A stretch of 64,000 nucleotides of DNA, from contig QEVK01000018.1 of NCBI GenBank assembly GCA_003577315.1, positions 1 to 64,000 on the forward strand. The letters are read 5' to 3'. Position 1 is the stretch's first letter; each line of letters starts with the position of its first letter. Of the stretch, positions 51,422 through 59,773 are shown piece after piece. The notes under the pieces were generated by a model. It made no database searches and had not been told where the DNA came from. It saw only the letters and a list, made by a program, of their open reading frames with translations. A program made the translations under genes and the position numbers. This stretch comes from Hyphomicrobiales bacterium. GTDB taxonomy: Bacteria; Pseudomonadota; Alphaproteobacteria; Rhizobiales; Rhizobiaceae.

Positions 51422-52705
51422 TCAGAAGCCCGAGACGCGCGGCAGCCACGTCGACAGCGACGGGATGAAGGTCAGCAGAAGCAGAACCAGGATGTGCGCG
51501 AGGAAGAAGGGCGGCATCTCGCGGATGATCGCGCCCACCCTCAGCTTCACCGCCGACGACACCACGAACAACAGCGCCCCCACGGGCGGCGTGATCAGGC
51601 CGATGGTCAGGTTGAGGATCACCACCATGGCGAAATGGATCGGGTCGATGCCGAGCGAATGGGCGATGGGGGCGAGGATCGGCACCAGCACCATGACGCC
51701 GGGCAGCGGGTCCATGAACAGGCCGAACACCAGGAGCAGCAGGTTGACCGCGAGCAGGAAGACGATCGGGCTCAGGTCCCACGACACGATGGTCTCGGCC
51801 AGTTGCTGCGGCACGCTCTCGATGATCAGGACCCAGGCGAAGGCGCGCGCCGCCGCGAGGATCAGGAGCACGGCGATGGAGATCAGCGCGGCGCGGAAGA
51901 TGATCGAGGGAATGTCCTTCAGCCTGAGAGAGCGGTAGAGGAACATGCCGCAGACGAGCGCGTAGAAGATGGCGACGACGGAAGCCTCCGTCGGCGTGAA
52001 GATGCCGGCGCGGATGCCGCCGATGATGATGACGATGAGCAGCAGCGCCGGCAGGGCGTAGACGGTGGTGCGCACCATCTCGCGGCCGGACGGGCGCGGG
52101 TCGCCGCCGCGATAGCCGCGCCTGCGCGAGACGTAGAAGTTGGCGGCGCACAGCGCGATGGCGATGATGACGCCCGGCACCATGCCGGCGATGAACAGCG
52201 CGCCGACCGAGACCTCCTCGACCTGCAACGCATAGACGATCATGATGATGGAAGGCGGGATGATCGGCCCCATGACGGCGGCCGAGGCGGTCAGCGCGCC
52301 GGCATAGGACTTGTCGTAGCCGCTCTTCTCCATCATGCGGATCATCATCGCCCCGGGGCCGGCGGCGTCGGCCAGCGCCGAGCCGGAAATGCCGGAAAAC
52401 AGCGCCGCCGAGATGACGTTGGCGTAGCCGAGGCCGCCGCGCAGATGGCCGACGAACTGCGAGGCGAAGCGCAGGAGCACATAGGTCATCGCCCCGCCGG
52501 TCATCAGCTCGGCGGCGAGGATGAAGAACGGAACCGCCATCAGCGGGAACGAGTCGAGGCCGGAGAACATCTCCTTGACCACGACGAGGTAGGGATAGCT
52601 GCTGCCCAGCGCCACGGCGACGAAGGCCGAGATGGCCAGCACGAAGGCGATCGGGAATCCCATCGCCAGAAGAACGACGAAAGAGATGAAGAGTATCCAG
52701 GCCAC
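51422..52705 (-). CDS. dctM: TRAP transporter large permease (DctM)
   Basis: A 427-residue inner membrane protein with about 12-13 helices; DctM blocks include FLMDPLPGVMVLVPILAP, GLITPPVGALLFV and the glycine-rich GISGSALADAAGPG. It carries the sodium-coupled transport step. The start is GTG at 52705, preceded by AAGGGG. Third gene of a dctP-dctQ-dctM operon. Confidence 0.93.
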   Translation of the reverse strand: MAWILFISFVVLLAMGFPIAFVLAISAFVAVALGSSYPYLVVVKEMFSGLDSFPLMAVPFFILAAELMTGGAMTYVLLRFASQFVGHLRGGLGYANVISAALFSGISGSALADAAGPGAMMIRMMEKSGYDKSYAGALTASAAVMGPIIPPSIIMIVYALQVEEVSVGALFIAGMVPGVIIAIALCAANFYVSRRRGYRGGDPRPSGREMVRTTVYALPALLLIVIIIGGIRAGIFTPTEASVVAIFYALVCGMFLYRSLRLKDIPSIIFRAALISIAVLLILAAARAFAWVLIIESVPQQLAETIVSWDLSPIVFLLAVNLLLLVFGLFMDPLPGVMVLVPILAPIAHSLGIDPIHFAMVVILNLTIGLITPPVGALLFVVSSAVKLRVGAIIREMPPFFLAHILVLLLLTFIPSLSTWLPRVSGF

Positions 52706-52775
52706 GCTTTGTCCCCTTCGGTGAGGCGCTGCGGTTCGCCGTGCGACCGCCCGGCCGCATCGGAAGAAATCCCGT

Positions 52776-53294
52776 TCAGGCGCTCAGGCTGCCGGAAAGG
52801 TCGCCCGGCACGTCGGCCGCTTCCTTGAAGCGGTTCTCCGCCACGTAGCCGCGCACGATCAGGAGCAGATGCACCGTCAGCAGCGCGAATCCGACCGGAA
52901 TGGCGGCGTAGACGGTGCTGAAGGGAATGCGCGTCGCCGGCGTGAGCTGGAAGCGCATGCGCATCGCGTAATTGTAGCCGACCCAGATCATGACCGCGAA
53001 GAAGGCCAGCAGCGCCAGGACGATGAAGGCCCGCAACAGTCGCTGCGCCTTCGGCGACATCGCCTCCATGACGTTGCCGATCGCCACGTGCCCGCCATAG
53101 CGCAGGGTCAGGCCGGCGCCGAGGAACGTCATCCACACCATCATGTAGCGCGCCACCTCCTCAGCCCACGGGATCGAGAAGTTGGTCAGGTAGCGCAGCG
53201 CCACATTGGCGAAGACGATGACCGACATCGCGCCGAGAAGGAGGATGAGGGCCCATTTGTTGAGCTCGACGAACACGGTCTCGAGTGTCTTCAC
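52776..53294 (-). CDS. dctQ: TRAP transporter small permease (DctQ)
   Basis: 172 residues with four membrane helices and the DctQ signature around SIPWAEEVARYMMVWMTFLG and TLRYGGHVAIGNVMEAMSP. The start is GTG at 53294 after a GGGGAGG site. Lies between dctP and dctM. Confidence 0.92.
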   Translation of the reverse strand: MKTLETVFVELNKWALILLLGAMSVIVFANVALRYLTNFSIPWAEEVARYMMVWMTFLGAGLTLRYGGHVAIGNVMEAMSPKAQRLLRAFIVLALLAFFAVMIWVGYNYAMRMRFQLTPATRIPFSTVYAAIPVGFALLTVHLLLIVRGYVAENRFKEAADVPGDLSGSLSA

Positions 53295-53378
53295 GGCTTG
53301 TCCTCCCCTGAGGCTGCCGGCAGGGAGCTGGTCCCTGCCGGCGCGGCCGGCCGTTGCCGGCGTTCCGGTCCGGCGGAC

Positions 53379-54374
53379 CTATTCGGTGGCGATGATCCGG
53401 TCGATCAGGTCCTTGCCGTAGGTGTTGTAGTACTGCTCGTAGGCGGGCGCGAGCGCCTCCTGGAAGGCCGCCTTCTGCTCGCTGGTCAGTTCGCCGACAT
53501 CCATGCCGGACGCCTTGAGCTGCTCGACGCCGGAGGTCTCGGCGTTGTCGACGAAGCCGCGCATGGCGGCGACGGCCTCGGTCGCCGCCTTCCTGAACAC
53601 TTCCTTGTCCTCGTCCGACAGGCTGTTCCACAGGTCCTGCGAGACCAGCAGCATGGCCGGCGAATAGACGTGGCCGGAAACGGTCAGGTACTTCTGCACC
53701 TCCGACAGCTTGGCCGAGGTGATGACGGAAAGCGGGTTCTCCTGCCCGTCGATGGTGCCCTGCTCCAGCGCGCCGATCACCTCGGGCCAGGCCATGGGCG
53801 TGGGCGCGGCGCCCAGCGTCTGGAAGGCGGTGATGTGGATCGGGTTCTCCATCGTGCGCAGCTTCAGGCCGGCGACGTCGGCCGGCGTGGCGATGGCGTT
53901 GCGGTTGTTGGTGATGTGGCGGAAGCCCTGCTCGCCCCAGGCCAGCGCCACGAGGCCGACGGACTCGAACTTGGTCAGGATGTCCTGCCCGATCGGGCCG
54001 TCGAGCACGGTGCGCGCGTGCTTGAGGTCGCGGAACAGGAAGGGAATGTCGAACACGCCCGTCTCGGGCACGAAGTTGGACAGCGTGCCGGAGGAGACGA
54101 TGGTCGCCTCGACGGTGCCGAGCTGGACGCCCTCGATGACCTCGCGCTCGCCGCCGAGGCCCGACGACGGGAAGTGGCGGAAGACAAAGCGGCCGTCGGT
54201 CTCGGCCTCGACCACCTCCTGCCACTTCGCCGCGGCGACGCCGTAGTGCGACGTGGTCGCCAGCGCGTAGCCGAGCTTGATCTCCTGCTGGGCGTTCGCC
54301 GCGCCGGCGAAGGCCATGAACGAAAAGGCGACGGCGGCCGCTGCCGGCGCGACCCGCTTCAGGAACTGCTGCAT
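53379..54374 (-). CDS. dctP: TRAP transporter substrate-binding protein (DctP)
   Basis: A 331-residue periplasmic protein: signal peptide (AAAAVAFSFMAFAGAANA) and a DctP fold. The conserved ligand-carboxylate Arg block is LKLRTMENPIHITAFQTLGA, and AWPEVIGALEQGTIDGQENP follows. Substrates are probably organic acids; the exact ligand is not evident. First gene of the operon. Confidence 0.92.
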   Translation of the reverse strand: MQQFLKRVAPAAAAVAFSFMAFAGAANAQQEIKLGYALATTSHYGVAAAKWQEVVEAETDGRFVFRHFPSSGLGGEREVIEGVQLGTVEATIVSSGTLSNFVPETGVFDIPFLFRDLKHARTVLDGPIGQDILTKFESVGLVALAWGEQGFRHITNNRNAIATPADVAGLKLRTMENPIHITAFQTLGAAPTPMAWPEVIGALEQGTIDGQENPLSVITSAKLSEVQKYLTVSGHVYSPAMLLVSQDLWNSLSDEDKEVFRKAATEAVAAMRGFVDNAETSGVEQLKASGMDVGELTSEQKAAFQEALAPAYEQYYNTYGKDLIDRIIATE

Positions 54375-54637
54375 GTCTCGGGCTCCTCCCTGTTGCGCAA
54401 ACCAAGATGCGATGACCTGCCCGGCATGGCTTGCGGCCGTGGCGGGCAGTTTCGGGGCGCGCGCCCGGTTCCTGGTGGACGCCTCCCCCTGGACAGGCCC
54501 GGACCGGACGGCCGCGAATTAAAGTGGGGCCGGCCGGGCATGTTTTGCTGCCTGCTTTTGTGCCGACGCGCAGGCCCTGTCAAGCGAAGGTGCGGCGACG
54601 TCGCATCACGCGCCGCAGCAACGCCCGCCGCCCGCGC

Positions 54638-56197
54638 CTAGCCGCCGCCTCTCGTCTTGCCGACATGGGGGCCGGCATGGGGGCCGGCTTGAGGGCCGGC
54701 TTGAGGGCCGGCATCGGGAAAGAACTCGTGCCAGCGCGCGGCGACGCGGCTGCGCACCTCGTGCGGCAGGGCAAGCTCCACGCCCCACTCGCGGTCGGTC
54801 TCCGCGCCCGTCTTGCGGGTGGCGTCGAAGCCGACCTTGCCGCCCAGCCCCTCGAGCGGCGAGGCGAAGTCGAGCTGGTCGACGGGCGTGCGCTCCAGAA
54901 TCATCAGGTCGCGCGAGGGGTCCATGCGGGTGGCGAGCGCCCACATCACGTCGGACCAGGAGCGGATGTCGATGTCGGCGTCGACCACGATCACCATCTT
55001 GGTCATCTGGAACTGCGGCAACAGCGACCACAGCCCCATCATGACGCGGCGCGCCTGCCCCGGATAGCGCTTGTCGATGGCGATCACCGCGACGCGGTAG
55101 GAGCAGGCCTCGGGCGGCAGCCACACGTCGACGATCTCGGGAAGCTGCTGGCGCAAGAGCGGCTTGAAGACGTCGAGAAGCGCCTCCGCCATCACCGAGG
55201 GCTCGTCGGGCGCGCGGCCGGTGAAGGTGGTCAGGTAGTGGGCGTTGTCGCGCAGGACGAGGCGCTTCAGCGTGAAGACGGGGTAGCGGGCGGGCGAATT
55301 GTAATAGCCGGTGTGGTCGCCGAACGGCCCTTCGAGCACCGTCTCCTGCGGCGACACCGTGCCTTCGAGCACGATCTCCGCGCTCGAAGGCACATGGAGC
55401 GGAACGCTCGCGCAGGGCGCGACCGTGGCGCGCCGGCCGTTGATCATGCCCGCCAGCGCCAGCTCCGACACGCCTTCGGGCGCCGGCATCACCGCGCCGA
55501 TCAGCGTCGCCGGGTCGGCGCCGATGACGACGGCGACCGGCATCTCCTCCCCGCGCGCCTGCCACAGGCGATGATGCACCGCACCGCCGCGCATCGGCAA
55601 CCAGCGCATGATCGCGTGCTCGCGGTCGAGGACCTGCATGCGGTAGACGCCGAGATTGTAGGCGGACGGATCGTCCGCGCCCGGCGGGCGGGTGACGACC
55701 ACCGGCCAGGTGATCAGCGGGCCGGCGTCGCCCGGCCAGCAATGCTGGACGGGAAGCAGGGAAAGGTCGGGATCGGCCTCGCGCCATGCGCGCGGCCGCG
55801 ACACCGTCTTCGGCCGGGCGAGCAGCGCCCCGCGCGCGGCCGGCAGCAGCGCGCGCGCCTCGCGCAGGCTCTGCGGCGGCCGCGGCGAGCGCATCCATGC
55901 CATCATCTCGCCGAGCGAGGTCAGTCCGTCGCGGTCGGTGCCGAGACCGGAGGCGACGCGCCCCGTCGTGCCAAACAGGTTGGTCACGACGGGAAGGCGC
56001 GTCGCCTCGCCCCTGACGTCGAGCGGTCTGGAAAGACGCAGCACAGCCCCCCCAGCTGCGATCACCTGCCGATGAAGCTCGGTGATTTCCAGACGCATCG
56101 ACACCGGGGCTCCGACCTCATGCACCTCTCCCGTCCGTGCGAGATGGGAGAGAAACGAGCCGAGATCGGAAAAAGGTGGAAGCAGGCGTTGATGCAT
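54638..56197 (-). CDS. ubiD: UbiD-family prenylated-FMN decarboxylase
   Basis: 519 residues. The prFMN-binding and catalytic blocks are visible: GDAGPLITWPVVVTRPPGAD, YNLGVYRMQVLDREHAIMRW, VVIGADPATLIGAVMPAPEG and the E-x-P-F-G-D-H-T-G-Y segment EGPFGDHTGYYNSPARYPVF. UbiD decarboxylates the polyprenyl-hydroxybenzoate intermediate in ubiquinone synthesis; other family members act on aromatic acids. The ATG at 56197 is chosen because the upstream ATG at 56260 lies inside the palindrome at 56245-56262. The C-terminus has four 12-bp tandem repeats giving AGPQ/AGPH units. Divergence from ubiT-ubiU-ubiV suggests a role in anaerobic ubiquinone synthesis. Confidence 0.88.
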   Translation of the reverse strand: MHQRLLPPFSDLGSFLSHLARTGEVHEVGAPVSMRLEITELHRQVIAAGGAVLRLSRPLDVRGEATRLPVVTNLFGTTGRVASGLGTDRDGLTSLGEMMAWMRSPRPPQSLREARALLPAARGALLARPKTVSRPRAWREADPDLSLLPVQHCWPGDAGPLITWPVVVTRPPGADDPSAYNLGVYRMQVLDREHAIMRWLPMRGGAVHHRLWQARGEEMPVAVVIGADPATLIGAVMPAPEGVSELALAGMINGRRATVAPCASVPLHVPSSAEIVLEGTVSPQETVLEGPFGDHTGYYNSPARYPVFTLKRLVLRDNAHYLTTFTGRAPDEPSVMAEALLDVFKPLLRQQLPEIVDVWLPPEACSYRVAVIAIDKRYPGQARRVMMGLWSLLPQFQMTKMVIVVDADIDIRSWSDVMWALATRMDPSRDLMILERTPVDQLDFASPLEGLGGKVGFDATRKTGAETDREWGVELALPHEVRSRVAARWHEFFPDAGPQAGPQAGPHAGPHVGKTRGGG

Positions 56198-56244
56198 GAT
56201 CGGCTCGATAGAACCATCATCATGCCACGGCTGAATCCGGAACT

Positions 56245-56262
56245 CTTTGCGATAACGCAAAG
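56245..56262. promoter_or_regulatory. Perfect CRP/FNR-superfamily (NnrR/DNR-type) palindrome
   Basis: CTTTGCGATAACGCAAAG is an 18-bp perfect inverted repeat with the core TTGCG-ATAA-CGCAA, the form expected for NnrR/DNR regulators that respond to NO or low oxygen. Its centre is 56 bases from the ubiD start and 63 bases from the start of the divergent gene, close to the class II (-41.5) position for both once short leaders are allowed. It probably drives both directions under denitrifying conditions. Confidence 0.8.
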
Positions 56263-56316
56263 AAGCGCGGGCAGGCGGGGACTAGTTTTCCACCAACGGC
56301 GCAGGGAGACGAAGGC

Positions 56317-56751
56317 ATGATCCGGGACCTGTTGGGCCGGATCGCGGCGCTCTGGCGCGCGGCGGCCGCCCCGGCGGCCGGAAGGCGGCCCAGGACGGCG
56401 AAGGAAACGGAGACGATGGACGCGCACGCCCTTGCCGGCGCAACGGGGTTGACGCCGGGCGAAACCGGCTCCCCGCGCGCGTTGGCCGCCTCCGACGACC
56501 TCCTGGCGCGCGCCATGGTTTCCATCGGCATCGACGTCGACGACCTTGCCATGCGCGAGGCGGCGCTGCTGCGCGACATGCGCCGGGTCTGCCGGGCCTG
56601 CGACGCGCGCAGCCGCTGCCGGCGCGACCTCGGCACCGGCGACTTCGCCCGCCGCTACCGCCATTACTGTCCCAATGCGGAAAGCCTGGCCCTGATCGCC
56701 GCGGACGCGGCCTCAAGGGCAGGCGCCCGCCGACCCGCAGGACAGGCGTGA
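56317..56751 (+). CDS. DUF6455 family protein
   Basis: 144 residues. The conserved part is C-terminal: ALLRDMRRVCRACDARSRCR followed by FARRYRHYCPNAESLALI, with four cysteines arranged CxxC, C and C, which could bind a metal or Fe-S cluster. The N-terminal ~50 residues are variable and basic, with a TAKETETMDAHALAG stretch. DUF6455 proteins are often found near denitrification genes in alphaproteobacteria; no function is established. First gene of the plus-strand set with ubiT, ubiU and ubiV (30 bases to ubiT). Confidence 0.78.
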   Translation: MIRDLLGRIAALWRAAAAPAAGRRPRTAKETETMDAHALAGATGLTPGETGSPRALAASDDLLARAMVSIGIDVDDLAMREAALLRDMRRVCRACDARSRCRRDLGTGDFARRYRHYCPNAESLALIAADAASRAGARRPAGQA

Positions 56752-56781
56752 CAACAGCATAAGCATGAAGAGCATAGACCC

Positions 56782-57321
56782 ATGGAAGCCAGGCTCCCGG
56801 CCTTCGTCCGCCATCTGTTTCCCACCTTCGCAGGAGCGCCGCTCGGCCCGGCGCTGACCTGGTCGCTGCGCGCGCTTGCCCGGCGCAGGCCCGGCCTGTT
56901 CGACCGGCTCGGCGACTTTGCCGGCGAGCGCTACTTCATCGATCCGGTCGACCTCGCCTTCGCCTTCGTCGTCGTGCCCGACGGCGAGCGGGCGAGCGTC
57001 AGGGTGACGGACAAGCAGGGCGGCGGCGACTGCGGCGTGACGATCCGCGGGCCGATCCTGTCGCTTCTGGCCCTGCTCGACGGCTCGCAGGACGGCGACG
57101 CGCTGTTCTTCAACCGGGTGATCGCGATCAGCGGCCGCACCGAGGCGGTGCTGGCGCTGCGCAACGCCATCGAGGACGCGGAGCTGACCCCGGCCGACCT
57201 GATCGGCCTGTCGGGCACGCCCGGCCGGCTGGCCGACGCCGGCATCCTCGGCGGCCTCGACGTGGCGCGCCGCTTCGCCCTCGCCGCCGCCGCGCCGGCC
57301 CCTGAGGAGCGCAGGTCATGA
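56782..57321 (+). CDS. ubiT: UbiT, SCP2-domain ubiquinone accessory factor
   Basis: 179 residues with a lipid-binding SCP2 domain over ~residues 40-150 (e.g. AFAFVVVPDGERASVRV; GDALFFNRVIAISGRTEAVL; NAIEDAELTPADLIG). UbiT is known to bind isoprenoid quinones and is needed, with UbiU and UbiV, for O2-independent ubiquinone synthesis in E. coli and other proteobacteria. The stop overlaps the ubiU start (ATGA), giving strong co-expression. Confidence 0.88.
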   Translation: MEARLPAFVRHLFPTFAGAPLGPALTWSLRALARRRPGLFDRLGDFAGERYFIDPVDLAFAFVVVPDGERASVRVTDKQGGGDCGVTIRGPILSLLALLDGSQDGDALFFNRVIAISGRTEAVLALRNAIEDAELTPADLIGLSGTPGRLADAGILGGLDVARRFALAAAAPAPEERRS

Positions 57322-58334
57322 GCGGGCCCGCACGCATGGAAGCACGCATGGAGCTCGTCTGCCCCGCCGGCACGCCTGCCACGCTGAGAGCCGCCGTCGA
57401 GGCCGGCGCCGATGCCGTCTATTGCGGCTTCCGCGACGAGACCAACGCCCGCAACTTCCCCGGCCTCAACTTCTCCGGCGAGGAGCTGGCGGAAGGCGTC
57501 CGCTTCGCCCACGGCCACGGCACGAAGGTGCTGGTCGCCATCAACACCTTCGCGCGCGTCGGCGAGGTCGACCGCTGGCGCAAGGCCGCCGACACCGCCG
57601 TCGCCTGCGGCGCCGACGCCATCATCGCCGGCGACATCGCCGTGCTCGACCATGTCGCGACGAACCATCGCGATTCGGTCCGCCTGCATCTTTCGGTGCA
57701 GGCCGCGGCCTCGACGCCGGAGGCGATCCGCTTCTATGCCGAGACCTTCGGCGTGCGGCGCGTGGTCATTCCGCGCGTCTTGTCGGTGCCCGAGATCACC
57801 GCGCTCAACAAGGCCATCGACGTCGAGACGGAGGCGTTCGTCTATGGCGGCCTTTGCGTCATGGTCGAGGGCCGCTGCTACCTGTCGTCCTACGCCACCG
57901 GCAAGTCGCCCAACCTGAACGGCGTCTGCTCGCCGCCCGAGGCGGTGAGCTACGACGAGGACGACAAGGGCATGGCCGCGCGCCTGTCCGGCTTCACCAT
58001 CGACCGCTACGCGCCCGGCGAGCCGACCGGCTATCCGACCCTGTGCAAGGGCCGCTTCAACGCCGGCGGCAAGACCTCGTACCTGTTCGAGGAGCCGGTC
58101 AGCCTCAACGCCGGCAGCCTGATCGAGGGGCTGAAGAAGGCGGGCGTGACGGCGCTGAAGATCGAGGGCCGCCAGCGCGGCAAGGGCTATGTCAGCGAGG
58201 TGGTGCGCGCCTTCCGCCGCGCCGTCGACGCGGTGGAGGCCGGCGGCGACGCCGTCGAGATCGACCGCATCCTGGCCGGCCAGTCCGAGGGCGGCAGGCA
58301 GACCGCCGGCGCCTACCGCAAGATCTGGAGGTAG
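57318..58334 (+). CDS. ubiU: UbiU, O2-independent ubiquinone hydroxylation protein (U32 family)
   Basis: 338 residues from the ATG at 57318; an internal ATG at 57348 (MELVCPAG) matches the E. coli UbiU start and is the alternative. U32 family. Its [4Fe-4S] cysteines are visible in GGLCVMVEGRCYLSSY, NLNGVCSPPEAVS and PTLCKGRFNAGG, four in all as in E. coli UbiU. UbiU and UbiV form a complex that hydroxylates the ubiquinone ring without O2, with prephenate as oxygen donor. UbiV follows after 4 bases. Confidence 0.92.
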   Translation: MSGPARMEARMELVCPAGTPATLRAAVEAGADAVYCGFRDETNARNFPGLNFSGEELAEGVRFAHGHGTKVLVAINTFARVGEVDRWRKAADTAVACGADAIIAGDIAVLDHVATNHRDSVRLHLSVQAAASTPEAIRFYAETFGVRRVVIPRVLSVPEITALNKAIDVETEAFVYGGLCVMVEGRCYLSSYATGKSPNLNGVCSPPEAVSYDEDDKGMAARLSGFTIDRYAPGEPTGYPTLCKGRFNAGGKTSYLFEEPVSLNAGSLIEGLKKAGVTALKIEGRQRGKGYVSEVVRAFRRAVDAVEAGGDAVEIDRILAGQSEGGRQTAGAYRKIWR

Positions 58335-58338
58335 AGCC

Positions 58339-59253
58339 GTGAACGCCCCCGCCCCGACGCCCAGGCTGACACTGGGACCCGTCCTGTTCCACTGGCCCGC
58401 CGAAAGGCTCGCCGACTTCTATCGCCGCATCGCCGACGAGGCCCCGGTCGAGCGCGTGCATGTCGGCGAGGTGGTGTGCGGCAAGCGCATGCCGTTCTCC
58501 GACCCGTGCTGGCCCGACGTCATCGAGCGGCTGGAGCGCGCCGGCAAGGAGGTGGTCCTGGCCACGCTCGCCCTGCCCGCCACGGTGCGCGAGCGCCGCT
58601 CGATCGCCGAGCTGTGCGGCGACGACAGGATGGTCGAGGTCAACGACATCACCGCGCTGCCCGCGCGCAGCGGCCGCCCCTTCGTCACCGGGCCGTTCCT
58701 CAACGTCTACAACGAGGCGACCGCCCGCTTCCTGGCCGCAAAGGGCGCGCGCACCATCTGCCCGCCGGTCGAGTTGTCGCTCGCCGCGATCGGCGGCATG
58801 GCGGCGGCCTGCCCCGAGGTCGGGTTCGAGCTGTTCGCCTTCGGCCGCCTGCCGCTGGCGATCTCGGGCCGCTGCTACCATGCGCGGCTGCACGGCCTTC
58901 ACAAGGATTCGTGCCAGTTCACCTGCGAGCAGGACCCGGACGGGCTGGCCGTCGACACGCTCGACAACCAGGCGTTCCTGGCCATCAACGGCGTGCAGAC
59001 CCTGTCGAACCAGGTGCAGGCCTTCTGTCCCGAGCCGCGGGTGCTCGCCGCGCACAAGGTTGCGCGGCTGCGCCTTTCGCCGCACACTTGCGACATGGTG
59101 GCCGTGGCCGAAGCCTATCGCGCGCTTCTCGACGGCAGGAAGGAGCCGGCCGCCGTGCGCGCCGCGCTTTCCGCGCTCGATCTGCCGGGCGAGATGGTGG
59201 AGGGCTACGCCCACGCCAGGCCCGGATGGATGACGGAAGCGGCAATCGACTGA
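58339..59253 (+). CDS. ubiV: UbiV, O2-independent ubiquinone hydroxylation protein (U32 family)
   Basis: 304 residues, U32 family. The GTG at 58339 follows GGAGG by 7 bases. Cysteines matching the [4Fe-4S] ligands occur in HVGEVVCGKRMPFSDP, ISGRCYHARLHG and HKDSCQFTCEQD. It is the partner of UbiU. It is followed after 14 bases by an unknown gene, so that gene is likely in the same transcript. Confidence 0.92.
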   Translation: MNAPAPTPRLTLGPVLFHWPAERLADFYRRIADEAPVERVHVGEVVCGKRMPFSDPCWPDVIERLERAGKEVVLATLALPATVRERRSIAELCGDDRMVEVNDITALPARSGRPFVTGPFLNVYNEATARFLAAKGARTICPPVELSLAAIGGMAAACPEVGFELFAFGRLPLAISGRCYHARLHGLHKDSCQFTCEQDPDGLAVDTLDNQAFLAINGVQTLSNQVQAFCPEPRVLAAHKVARLRLSPHTCDMVAVAEAYRALLDGRKEPAAVRAALSALDLPGEMVEGYAHARPGWMTEAAID

Positions 59254-59267
59254 CGGAGCGAACGAAG

Positions 59268-59657
59268 ATGATCGCGCCTGCGCCCTTTCACCATCACCAC
59301 GCCCCGCCCGAGGAGCAGCGTGACGCGGCGGTGATCCGGCGCATCCGCACCGTCATCGACAGCGTCGAGCTCGATTGCGAATGCCGCGCGCGGCTCAACG
59401 AGGCGCTCGCCCGCTTCAGCGCGCTCGAGGAGCAGCGCACCATGCGCCAGCATCTGGTTCTGGCGCGCCAGCATCGCGAGCGCATCAAGGCGATCGTCGA
59501 CTTCCTCCAGGAGGTCGACGACCTGATGATAAACGAGCCGGATCGCAGCGTTTACACCGAGCTTGCGCTCCTGTTCGAGGAGATCGCCTCCATCGCCACG
59601 GAGGGCGCGGCCTCCATGCACAGCCTGGCCGACCTTCGCCCCGAGGACGAGGCGTAG
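59268..59657 (+). CDS. Uncharacterised helical protein downstream of ubiV
   Basis: 129 residues, starting MIAPAPFHHHHAPPEEQRDA. There is a His run near the N-terminus (HHHH), then a predicted all-helical body with heptad-like patterns (RRIRTVIDSVELDCECRARL; RQHRERIKAIVDFLQEVDDL; ELALLFEEIASIATEG). Two Cys in DCEC could bind a metal with the His run, but this is a guess. No membrane segment. It lies 14 bases after ubiV. I do not recognise the family. Confidence 0.72.
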   Translation: MIAPAPFHHHHAPPEEQRDAAVIRRIRTVIDSVELDCECRARLNEALARFSALEEQRTMRQHLVLARQHRERIKAIVDFLQEVDDLMINEPDRSVYTELALLFEEIASIATEGAASMHSLADLRPEDEA

Positions 59658-59720
59658 GGCGCAGCGGGCAACGTGCATCCCGGCGGATGCGTAATGGTGC
59701 TCTATCTGTTTGCTTCAGCC

Positions 59721-59754
59721 GCATTTATGCGACGTCACGTGATTCCACGTGACT
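59721..59754. repeat. Two adjacent inverted repeats in a convergent gap
   Basis: CGCATTTATGCG (59721-59732) is followed at once by GTCACGTGATTCCACGTGAC (59735-59754), perfect 5-bp and 8-bp stems. They lie between the unknown gene and the ferritin-like gene, which converge. They could form a bidirectional terminator or be protein sites. No long T run follows, so it is not a textbook terminator. Confidence 0.55.
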
Positions 59755-59773
59755 GCAAAATGCTCCAGCCGGC

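Noticed and set aside
54393..54400. TTGCGCAA upstream of dctP as an NnrR site
   Set aside because: It lacks the 4-base centre between half-sites, and the TRAP genes have no link to denitrification.
56198..56260. ATG at 56260 as the ubiD start
   Set aside because: It lies inside the regulatory palindrome and the added residues (MRYRKEFRIQPWHDDG) do not look like a family N-terminus.
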